Assembly (NCBI GenBank): GCA_028571685.1
Contig: CM053140.1
Location: 26,517,501 to 26,581,500 of the forward strand
Direction: 5' to 3'
Length of the DNA: 64,000 nt
Source: Heterohyrax brucei
Taxonomy: Eukaryota; Chordata; Mammalia; Hyracoidea; Procaviidae
In this document: in pieces, positions 10,946-20,972 of the stretch
How the letters are laid out: each line of letters opens with the position of its first letter
How positions within the stretch are numbered: position 1 is the stretch's first letter
Program-made: the position numbers and the translations under genes
Notes under the pieces: generated by a model
Told to the model about the DNA's origin: nothing
Databases searched by the model: none
What the model saw: the letters and a program-made list of their open reading frames with translations, nothing else

Positions 10946-12860
10946 CGGCCAGTTTCTCCTGAGTTGACTCTAGCCCCTAATACCCTACGTGGGTCAGAGT
11001 AGAACTATCCTCCCTGGGGACCCCTTAGGCAGCCATCAGGGAGGGAACCCCCATCAACCCACTGGCCCCTCTCAGACCTGAGCCTTCCCTTCAGACCTGC
11101 TTCATGGACTGTGGGTCGTGAGCTCCAAGCTTCTCCACTCTCTATATTCCCAGGGTTAGGGACAACCTCAGGAGATCCCTGGGCCCGGCCTATCAGGGAG
11201 TCCTTATGCACAGGTGTGCTCTGGAACTGCAAATGGGTAGGATCAGGTGGGTGCCGTCTCCCTCCCAGGAGCATCCACCCTGTGTGGGAGGCTGAGAGGG
11301 GAAGGTGGGCACTCACGCGGATCTGGTGAACACAGGCCCTGATACCAGTGTCATGAGCCTGACACAGCTGGGGCTCACCTAAGTCAGCGATGGGTGGAAT
11401 GTACGGATGACAGCCTGCAGGAGTTGGATTGCAGGGCCCTCAGCCAAGGAATCTGGGCCGGGGTCGGCCGTGGCAAGTGTCCCGAGCCATGGGGGTCAGA
11501 GGACTCACAGCCTCTGGCAAGGAGCTCCTGGCAGTTCTGACCTGTGTGACAGTGGCTATTCCCAGCCCCATGGAAACAGGGTCATGCCCTTCCTTTCAAG
11601 TGATTGAAAGGATGTGGTGATCCTGCCCAGAGCGGAACCCCCAGGGGTTACCCCTAAAAGGCCTGGCTGGACAGGCACCAAGAGTCAGCACAGCACAGAA
11701 CAGAGGCAGCAGTTTCCGGAGGTGGGAACATGGGGAGGGAGATGGGAGAGCAGAAGGCACTGGGGCCTCCAACTCCCACTCCCAGTCCAGCCCTTTCTAC
11801 TGGAGTCAGAGAGCCTGTTTGTTGGGCTGGGGCAGAAACAGGGCTCCGGGAGGGGTCCTAGGAGCAGGGGCACAGAAGAGTAACAAGCACCCAGGGACAT
11901 TCTTTAATTATGCCCCCAATTCCAGCATCCAGAGGTAATCTGTCAATTGTACCCAACCCCCAATCTCAAGATGAACAGACATTGACAGCAGCCCTATGTC
12001 AGCAGAAAGGGTTTCCCCTTTCTTGTTCTGCTGCCTCAGTAAGGCACCTGTCGCATTTGTGACAACTTGGAATGTCATTCTGTGCCTCATCTGCCATTAC
12101 CTGCTCCCTTGAAGTTACACTTAGGGGCAAGTACCCCACTCTGCTAGCCCTCCCACCAACACCTCTGCATAGGAGGCACTCCCAGTCAGGGCTGGAGTTA
12201 GGTGGAGGGAGGGGTTGGGAAGGGTGAGGGGTGAGAATGAGGCAGATGGGGAGGGCAGGTGAGGAAGACACGAGGAGGGACTGGGGCCAGGCTTCAGTGG
12301 CTCGGGGAGGGCCTGGGAGGTAGTAGCAGTTGTGGGCAGACCTTCAAACTGGTCCTGCCCAGTTCACAGCCTGCCACAGCCAAGGAAGCAAAATCAGAGA
12401 ACAGACTGGAATTCTTAAAAAAAAAACTTAAGTGAACTGGAATGATAACTAGAACAAGAAAAATTACAGGTTGAAGCATTGCTAGAAACTGAGGCTCCCT
12501 CTTAGGAAACAAGGGCAACATTTGCATTGCATAGCAACCAAGTCTCTTGCCCAGATTTTGAGCAGAGTCGGAAGTAGCTATGTTCTGCTCCAGGATGGCA
12601 GCTGACTACACTGTTTTCCATGTTTGTTGCACTCCACAGTCCTGGCAGTACTCCAGTTTCATGTATCAGGATCCTGAAGGCGCTCACTGCATGCAGCTTA
12701 TCCAAGTCTCGGATTCCAATATGTTCACCTGTAATTTCTTCCAGTCTGCTTATACTTCTGTTCACTGTTTTACTTCTTTGGTCCTGACTGAACTGGTTTG
12801 AACCAGTTTGAACCCCTGTTCTGGGGACAGGCAGGAGAAAAAGGAGAGGGCAGGTGGGTC
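10946..12860. other. Intergenic, no gene recognised
   Basis: About 1.9 kb of largely repeat-poor DNA between SIN3B and F2RL3. Several short open frames occur on both strands, but none shows splice context or a familiar domain. Confidence 0.5.
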
Positions 12861-12861
12861 C

Positions 12862-12947
12862 GGGGAGCAAGAAAACCCAGGACAAGCCAGTAATCCTGTT
12901 TGTTGGGGAGCAAGGAAACCCAGGACAAGCCGGTAATCCTGTTTGTT
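12862..12947. repeat. Tandem duplication, 2 x 43 bp
   Basis: Units 12862-12904 and 12905-12947 begin 'ggggagcaagaaaacccagg' and 'ggggagcaaggaaacccagg' and end 'aatcctgtttgtt'. They differ at only two positions. Confidence 0.95.
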
Positions 12948-12989
12948 CCTGTTTGTTTCTTTTTAATGAGATTGTATGGAAAAGCATTA

Positions 12990-13425
12990 TGGCTTGAATG
13001 GTGTCCCCAAAAGGATATGTTCACATCTTAACACACTACCCGTGAACACGCCTGATGGGTTAGTTCTACTCTGTCCTACAGGTCAGAATCAACTGACGGC
13101 AGTAAGATGTTTTGGAACCAATTTTTAGTGATAGTGGAGTCAGGTGGACCCTAAACCCAATCACTTGTGTCCTTATAAGAAGAGGGACATTTGGACACAG
13201 ATACAGATACACAAGAGAAAATGACGTGACGATGGAGACAGAGATTGGTGTGCTGCGGCCACCAGTCCAGGACTGCCTGGCACCACTGGAAACTGAGGGA
13301 GACAAAGAAGGATTCCCCCCAGAGGCTCCAGAAGGAGCTCAGCACAGCCGAACCTAGACTGCGGACTTCTGGTCTCCAGGCCTGTGAGAGAGGAGATGTC
13401 CTCTGGGTTTTTTTTGTTTTTAAAG
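12990..13425 (+). repeat. MLT1-type MaLR LTR with a small SINE piece
   Basis: Landmarks are 'ttgaatggtgtccccaaaag', 'ggaccctaaacccaatcact', 'gtgtccttataagaagaggg' and 'ggacttctggtctccaggcc', a classic MLT1 layout. 13055-13115 holds an AfroSINE tail ('ctactctgtcctacaggtca'). Confidence 0.75.
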
Positions 13426-13539
13426 TATTTTATTCCAAAATGAACAGCCATATTTTGAAACAGAATTAAAATTTTTATATGGAGTTTTAAGGTAATAATA
13501 CACTCATCAAAAACTGTCCTCTTTCATGAGTCTTCTGCA

Positions 13540-14720
13540 CACCATATTGACAAGTGGTGTCTAGGGTCTTAAAAAATAGCAAGCGGCTATCTGAGGTACA
13601 CCAAATGCTCCCAACTCGTCTGGAACTGATGGTCACCAAGAACAACAAAAATAATGAGGAAAAAAGATCCCAGGATGTGGGGATGTGCACATTTGGGAAG
13701 AATGTAAATTCCTGCTTACCCTCACTTGGTCTGTGTTTAGATAGGGACTTGTCTTGAGAACAGCAAAAGCCCTTGAGACAAGTTTGTCTCAGTGTACTGA
13801 AAAACAGTAGATGCTGCAAACAGCACTCACTGAGAATAGTTCAAGGCCTTTCTCATCCCCCTTCCTGGGAATGCTGCTTCTTCTTTTGAAGTAAGGAACA
13901 CTGATAAGACGCCTTTTCTCCCTTTCCCCGCAGAAAACTTGTTTACTTTGCTCAATAAAAACTGGTATGTTAAACAAACTGGTGTCAATCTCTACTCGCA
14001 GGAGACTGTCTCTTTTCTGTCCACAACAAACGAAAAGTTTGTTGTCAGTGTGATTGTTTTCAACCTCGACCTCTCACACACATCACACCCGTAAGTGATG
14101 TCCCATTTCACTCCAATCCGTGGTGCCCCATCTTACACCTGTAAGAGGTGGCCCGTGTCAGTCACACCAACAGTTGGTGTCCCGTGTGAATTGCGCCAAC
14201 ACCAGGAGACAGAAGGACCTGTATGAATGGAAGACTGAATCAGCATGAGACGGTGAGGGCCACATGGTGCCTGGCCACCACCAGAGACAGTTGTGACAGA
14301 GGACACGATATAAAGTTTCTGAGGCAACACAGAAAAAGAGGTACGCAGCCGAAGAACTCTACTAAAAGACTTGAATTGATGGTGTCTCAGCCTGGAGGAT
14401 CCCTAGACCTGCTTCTGTCCCTGACCAGAAACCAGTAACGAGTCAACTCTTCAGCCGAGAATGGACTGGACTCGGGAAAACACTGTGACCATACGGTCTG
14501 CATACTTTACACTGTTAAGCATTTACAGGAGGCTGTCTTACTGGTCTCTTTCCAGATGGGAGAGAAGAGGGTGGAGGGTGGGACAGATGCTTGTTAAGAG
14601 GATACCAGATACAGAGAGTGAAAAGGAGAAACGTGCTGTCACCAGCTGGAGAGAGCAGAGGGAGCTGCAGATAGGTGGGCATGCAAAACCGATTTGGATT
14701 TTCTTAATCACGCACACACA
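13540..14720 (+). repeat. Diverged afrotherian L1 3' UTR with LTR-like insert
   Basis: 13540-13660 ('gtgtctagggtcttaaaaaa') and 14220-14700 match the L1 3' UTR seen intact at 62400-63050, in the same order. Between them, about 13680-14040, lies LTR-like sequence with a polyadenylation box ('ctcaataaaaactggtatg'). Confidence 0.55.
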
Positions 14721-14729
14721 CAAAAGGCC

Positions 14730-14990
14730 TCTTTCTAGAGGCCTGCTGAGGCAGAAGCTTTGTGTGGGTGTGTTCACCCCACCATTCTGTGCTTTGGAGA
14801 AGTGCTGCACATCGGAATGACAATGTGACGTGGTAAGTTATGCAAACCATCTCCACGCCGGGGACCTATGTAAACACTAAATCAGGCCTGACCCAAAGAA
14901 GTTTTTTGATATTGTTCCCTCCTTTTCCTCTCAATAAACATTCATTTCCTTCCTTTTGGTGATCCGAGACAATTTATTATAGCCTGGCTA
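14730..14990 (+). repeat. LTR-like fragment, unassigned
   Basis: The sequence ends in an LTR-style R/U5 with 'cctctcaataaacattcatt'. The family is not recognised. Confidence 0.35.
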
Positions 14991-15084
14991 GTGGTTCTGA
15001 AAAACTATGGCCATAAGACCAGCAGCATCGGCATCTCTTGGGAAAAATACAGATTTTTATTCAGGTCTACCCAAGACCTACTGT

Positions 15085-15600
15085 TAAGGACTGAATTATG
15101 TCCCTCCAAAATGTGTGGCAACTGAGCTCAGCCATAATTCCTAGTATCGTATGACTGCCCACCACTTTGTCTTACATAATTCTCCTGTTTTATAAATCCT
15201 GCCTCTTATGATATTAATGAGGCAGAATTAGAGTTATGTTCATAAGGCTGGACTCAATCTACAAGATTGGGTTGTGTTTTAAATCAGTCTCTCTTCGGAT
15301 ACAAAACAGAGAAGTGAGCAGAGAGACTGGGATGTCCTACTACCAAGAAAGTAGTGCCAAGAGCAGAGTCCTTCCTTTGGACCCAGGGTCCCTGCACAGA
15401 GAAACTCCTAGACCAATGGAAGATTGATGAGAAGGACCTTCCTCCAGATCAGAGAGAGAGAGAGAGCCTTCCCCTGGAGCGGGCACCCTGAATTTTGACT
15501 TAGAGCCTGTTAGACTGTGAGAGAATAAAGATTTCTTTGTTAAAGTCATCCACTGTGGTATGTCTATCATAGCAGCAGTAGACAACCAAGCAGATAACTA
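15085..15600 (+). repeat. MaLR-like LTR
   Basis: Landmarks in order are 'aggactgaattatgtccctc', 'tccagatcagagagagaga', 'gagagaataaagatttcttt' and 'agcagcagtagacaac'. The poly(A) box and terminal motif are in the expected places. Confidence 0.8.
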
Positions 15601-15778
15601 ACACACCTACTAAGTGAGAAACTCTAGGGGTAAGGCCCAGTAATCTGTGTTTTAATAAATCGTCCAGGCTATAGTCTATATCCTTTCTTCATGTATCTAA
15701 TTTGTAATTGATGGTCTGATAGTACCTTTAACTTTTTGAAATGCTTTTGTAGCCTGCAATTTTACAAATGAACACAAC

Positions 15779-15791
15779 TTCCTGATTCTTT
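15779..15791. repeat. L1 target-site duplication, left
   Basis: ttcctgattcttt, repeated exactly at 17790-17802 on the other side of the L1. Confidence 0.9.
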
Positions 15792-17789
15792 TTATTTATT
15801 TATTTATTTAATATGACTGAGTAAAAATGTACATTCCTGTATAAATTTACATGCCCACCTATACGCAGCTTCCACTGCTCTCCCTGTCCGGTGACAGCAC
15901 ACTATTCCTCTCTGCTCCATACATGTCTCATCCTCCCAACAGTCTCCTTTCCCCTCCTCTCCACCCACTCTCCTTCCCCCAACCAGAGGTCAGCCCATAA
16001 AGTTCATACAATATATGGTCACTCTGCATTGCCAAGTCCAATCCATTCTTGTCCAAAGAGTGGATCTTCATTGTGATTTATGGGCAAGGGCAGCATCAGG
16101 GCCAGGGGCCATGCTCCCAGGGGAACCCCGAAACCACTGGACCATCAATTGAGGTCTTTTAGTGGAGATCTCAGGATGTACCCCTTTTTATTCTTGTGTT
16201 GCCAGTGAGACTCAACTTAGTGAGCTCCATCGCGGCTATCACTGGTGGTGGCCGGGCACCCACTCATGTGGGTCTGTCTATCTTCTGGGTTGTCTTTACC
16301 CCATGTCATTTCGGTCCTCTGTGAGCATCCGTTCCTGCTGAGTTGGGACCATTTGCTGCCCTTGGATGGCAGCTTGGCAGCTTTTAAGACCCCAGACACC
16401 ACTCATCAATGTGGGGTGCAGAGATCTCTCTTAGCAAAACGCTAGTTGTGCCAATTGGCCTCAATTTCGCCTAAGCTCATGGTCCCATGCCCCATGCCCC
16501 AGCTACTCTATCCTTGCAATATTGAGTTGAGATGGCAGGAGTACTCAAGTTATGCTGAAGTCCACTTAATGTTCTTGTTTCTAATGTGTGCTATCACCGC
16601 TTTCTCCCAAACAGATTTCTAGCAACTATCTAATCTAAACCCTCCCCCCTTCATCCTCCCTCCCTTCCCTCCCTTGCAGCTGTCAAAGAGTCTTTTCTTC
16701 TATACATAAGTCTGTTTTTGAGATCTTATTGTAGAGATCTCATACAATATTTGTCCTTTTGTTGCTGACTACTTTGACTCAACACAATGTCTTCCAGTTG
16801 AAACCACGTTATGAGGTGTTTCCTGGAATCATCGTTATCCTTTATCATTGCATAGTGCTCCATTGAGTATATGTACCATAGTTTACCTATCCATTCTTCT
16901 GTTGTTGGGCATCTGGGTTGATTCCATCTTTTTGCTATCGTGGACTGTGCTGCGATAAACATTCTGGTGCATGTGTCCGTTGGTGTGAAAGGCCTTGATT
17001 CTGTAGGATATATTCCAAGTAGTGGAATTACTGGGTCAAATGGTATATCAATATCCACTTTTTTAAGGAAGTGCCAGATTGCTTTCCAAAGAGGTTGGAC
17101 CATTTTGCAACCCCACCAACAGTGTAGGAGGGTTCTACTTTCTCCACAGCCTCTCCAGAATTTGCTGTTTTGTGTTTTTTGGATTGTGGCCAATCTTGCT
17201 GGGGTGAGATGGTATCTCATTGTCATCTTGATTTGAATTTCTTTAATAACTAAAGATCGTGAACATGACCGCATGTGTTGGCTGCCTGGATCTCATCTTT
17301 AGTGAAATGTCTGTCCATCTCCTTTGCCCATCGCTTAATTGAATGAATTATCTTCTTCTTATTGATATTTTGTAGTATCTTAGAGATTGTGGAGATCAGG
17401 CGTCGGTCTGACATAGAGTTGCCAAATATTTTGTCCCATTCTGTGGGTGTTCTTTTAATTCTGTTAATAAAGTCTTTGGATGAGCAAAAGTGTTTGGTTC
17501 TTAATAGTTCCCATTTATCTATTTTCTCTTCTGTTGATTGTGGTTTGTTTGACAGATTTTGGAGTCTGTCCACATTGTGTATTAAAACTTCCATTGTTGT
17601 TCCTACCTTTTCTTGGATGAGCTTTATCGTTTTAGGTTTGATACTTAGGTCTTTTATCCAGTTGGAGTTGGTTTTTATATAAGGTGTAAGATATGGATCT
17701 TGATTCAGTTTCTTGCAAATGGATATCCAATTTTGCCAGCACCATTTGTTGAAGAGACTGTTTTTACCCCAGTTTAATGTCTTAGGGAT
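15792..17789 (-). mobile_element. 5'-truncated L1 (end of ORF2 + 3' UTR)
   Basis: A 2.0 kb L1 inserted antisense. Target-site duplications ttcctgattcttt flank it at 15779-15791 and 17790-17802. The minus strand encodes the C-terminus of L1 ORF2 (MRYHLTPARLATIQ, LLHCWWGCKMVQPLWKAIW, IPFDPVIPLLGIYP) at 16726-17274, plus a frame at 17250-17594. The 3' UTR occupies about 15810-16700. Truncation at the ORF2 3' third is typical of incomplete reverse transcription. Confidence 0.93.
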
Positions 17790-17802
17790 TTCCTGATTCT
17801 TT
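17790..17802. repeat. L1 target-site duplication, right
   Basis: Exact copy of the 13 bp at 15779-15791. It marks the 5' boundary of the antisense L1. Confidence 0.9.
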
Positions 17803-18214
17803 ATACTTGGGTTTTCCCCCTTGCTGACTTCTCTTGTTATTGTTCAATTATTGTTATTATTGAATTTTATTAATATCACTATGAAAATGGTACTGTTCTA
17901 TCATTACTGTCATACTACTGTTATCATTACCTACACCATCTGTTTCATATTTTTTATGAGAAAGTTAAATATAAAGTTTTTTTTTTCTGGTAAAGTTGTT
18001 GAACTAATAATCCCATCCTTTTCTATACTGCCTAAAAACTCCTTGAGCAATACAGCACTCACCTGACTGATCTCTTCACACTTCTTAAAACAGTTACTAA
18101 ATTGTGACTCTCAGCATTAACGAACACTAGGTAATCTAGTTGCAACTGCCAGGGAAAGATATTTTAGTATCAAGACAAACTATCATTTAGCATAGAATTT
18201 TAAAAGTAGGGGAG
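17803..18214. other. AT-rich intergenic, nothing recognised
   Basis: AT-rich, partly low-complexity sequence. No feature can be assigned. Confidence 0.4.
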
Positions 18215-18960
18215 TGTGTCTCAGTCATGTGGTGCTGCTATAACACAAATGCAGGAAGCGGATAGCCTTAGCAAAGAGAAGTTTATTCTCTCACAGTCTT
18301 GTAGGCTCAAAGTCCAAATTCAGGGCATCAGCTCCAGGGAAAGACTTTCTCTCTTTAGGCTCTGGAGGAAGGTCTTTGTCATCTTCAGTTTTCTCCTGGT
18401 CTGGGAGAATCTCAGCACTGGAATTTCAGGTCCAAAGGATGTACTCTACTCCCAGCACTGCTTTCTTGGTGGTATGAGATCCCTAACTCCCTGCTTCCTG
18501 CCCATTTCTTTGATCTCTTGTAGGATAGCAGGTGGTGTAAGCCACACCCCAGGGAAATTCCCTTTACCTTGGATCAGGGTATTACAGTCCCACCTCAGTC
18601 CTCTTTAACATAATCCAATCTTGCCCTGTTAACCACAGGCCCAAAATAACCCACTGTCATTGAGTCAGGTCCAACTCATAAATGACCCTGTAGGTCAGGG
18701 TAGAACCGCCCCATAGAGTTTCCATGGAGTGCCTGGTGGATTTGAACTGCCTATTTTTTGCTTAGCAGATGTAACATTTAGCCTGCTATGCCACCAGGGT
18801 TTCCTACTGTTAACCATGGGCAGAGATTAGGATTTACAATGTAGAAAAATGACAAGTGAAGGACAGTCACACAGTAGTGAGAATCATGGCCCAGCTAAAC
18901 AGACACAAACATTTTGGGGGACGGGAACACAGTTCAATCCAGGACAGTGTATCAAACAGA
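18215..18960 (-). repeat. MaLR-like LTR interrupted by an AfroSINE
   Basis: Starts 'tctcagtcatgtggtgctgc' and ends 'cacagttcaatccaggaca'. Internal landmarks include 'ggcatcagctccagggaaag'. The LTR resumes after the SINE at 18640-18806. Confidence 0.85.
18640..18806 (-). repeat. AfroSINE inside LTR, with TSD
   Basis: Antisense AfroSINE ('cataaatgaccctgtaggtc', 'tgctatgccaccagggtttc'). The host sequence ctgttaaccacagg before it recurs as ctgttaaccatggg after it, a 14-bp duplication with two mismatches. Confidence 0.9.
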
Positions 18961-19077
18961 ATCATGTGTGTGTGTGTGCACGTGCTTTTTCTAGCAGGAG
19001 CTGAAGTCAAAGACCAAGAAATTCAAGCCCCACTTGGTGTTCTTATGGCAAGGGAGTAATAGCTTCCTAAAACAAAA

Positions 19078-19225
19078 CATCCAAATTTGTTGCAGTTCAT
19101 TCTGACTCATAGTGACCCTGTAAGACAGAGTGGATCTGCCTTAAAAGTTTCCCAAGGCTGTAATCTTGATGGAAGCAGACAGTCACATCCTTCCCCCACA
19201 GAGTGGCTGCTGGATTAGCTAACCA
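19078..19225 (-). repeat. AfroSINE variant
   Basis: Landmarks are 'cattctgactcatagtgacc' and 'cacagagtggctgctggatt'. It is a subtype with an altered middle part. Confidence 0.75.
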
Positions 19226-20854
19226 AGCGCTTTAGATTTCCTCTGTTTTAAGCCCTCAAGCATTTGGGACTTCTCCTGACTGCTCTAGGACACTCATGTG
19301 AACAGCGTCCCAGGGCTCAGAAAATCCTAGCAGCACAAATAGCTCGCTGTGAGAAGCCATGCCCAAGTCCTCTCCCCAGGCAGCCTCACCCTGCACCCAG
19401 TATATCCTGGACATCACACGTCACTCAAGTGGGACCCTATGTCCCCAATGTCACTGCATCTTCCCTGCCATGTCTGGGGTCCCTCCAGAAAGTAGATGCA
19501 CAGTGTCATCCCCAGTGGGGGGAGTGTGTACCCCACTTCATGCTTCAGAAAGTCTTGTAAAAGCAACTTGCTGGGGGCCCCAAGTCAGGGTGGGCACATG
19601 GACTTCCCCGTCCCCTACACTGAAGATGGTTTGGTCCCTGTCCTTGATGTCCGTGGTTACAAGTGTCCGTAAGATGACGCCATGCATTGAGTTGGTCTTT
19701 CATGTGATGCAAACACCTTTATTTCCTCTGGAGCTAGGACAGGACCTCCTGTCTCCACCTGGGCCACCATAGGTGGTTACCACATTAGATGCTGCTGCCC
19801 AAGACTCTAACATGTCACTTCATGAATGGTCAACAAGTCTCCAGGCATGTGGCTAGATTAGAACCACCCTTGGGGGAAACGGCCCACTCTGTTACCAGAC
19901 ACCCACCCTGACAGGCTGGCCCTCTTGCCCCTAGCTCTCCCCTGTGACCTGGCCCTGGCCACAGAGCTTTCCCAGGCCAGGAGGGGTATGGGCTGGAGAG
20001 GAAAGTGGTGCCATACCACTTCATCAGCACAGGGAGTGCCCCCCTGCCCAGGGAACAGATATCATGTCCCCAAAGAGGCCTGGCCATCAGGATTGCAGGA
20101 CCCCTGGGTGAGGGACAGTCGAAGGAAGGGCCTCCCTTCAGTTGGAGTCTGGCTGTGAACCCCATCACCACAGTGGGGCTGGGGCTAGGACTGAAGATGC
20201 AGCCAGAACAGGTGCTTCAAGAGTCAGGGTCCCCTCAGACCCAGGGTGGCATGTGGTCCGTGCCAGCGACTCTGGCTAAGGACCAAGCCCCTCTTCACTC
20301 TCTCCCCTCAGCAGACCCCTGACTCACCAGGTGCCTCCCTACCCCTGTACTGCCCTTTCCCTCCTGCCCAGGGGACAGTGCTAGGCAGCAGTGAGGCCCC
20401 ATAGAGGACTGGTGTCGTGCGTGTCCCTCCTCTCAGTGACCTCCAGCTTGGGGATGGAAGAGGGGAGGCTTCAGGAAGAGCCCCTGACGCAAGGCCACAC
20501 TATCTAGAGAACTGGGGCCGCAGAGTGAGTGACCAGCAGGAAGTAATCACTTGGACAACAGATGCTTCCTGGCTTGGGGGTGCCGAGGCGGAGACAGCAG
20601 CTAGGGTAGCCCACCCCTATCTTGTTGGGCCAGTGAGAAGGCTTGGCTGGGTGGAGTGACCTTGGTCTGTCTGCCCGGTCCTCCTCAGCTTCATCCTAGG
20701 CCTCCGTAGGGCAGGGTTGGGGCGGGGGACAAGAGGGGGCCTTCCTAGTTTATCTACTGGCCATCCACTCTCCAGGGCTGAGGCAGGAAGTCAGGGTGGA
20801 GGTCTGCGGGCAGGAAGCCGAGGGGCCCAGACAACCAAGCCTGTCAGCGGTGAC
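19226..20854. other. F2RL3 upstream region
   Basis: Repeat-free sequence that should contain the F2RL3 promoter and 5' UTR. I see no TATA box close to the start codon; a G-rich tract is at 20713-20740. No other gene is supported. Confidence 0.45.
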
Positions 20855-20972
20855 ATGCCAAGGCTCCTGCTGCTCGGGGTCCTGGTGATGGGGCTCAACT
20901 CTGCTGGCGGCACTCTAACCCCCAGTGTCTACGATGAGACTCCCAAGAATCAGAACAAAAGTGGGACCGATG
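20855..20972 (+). CDS. F2RL3: F2RL3 exon 1: signal peptide and start of exodomain
   Basis: ATG at 20855 with a purine at -3 (gtgacATG). It encodes MPRLLLLGVLVMGLNSAGG and PSVYDE, and the donor is ACCGATG|gtgagt. It ends one base into a Gly codon that the next exon completes. Confidence 0.95.

Noticed and set aside
16940-17236. Plus-strand open frame at 16.9-17.2 kb
   Set aside because: It is the antisense shadow of L1 ORF2 on the minus strand.
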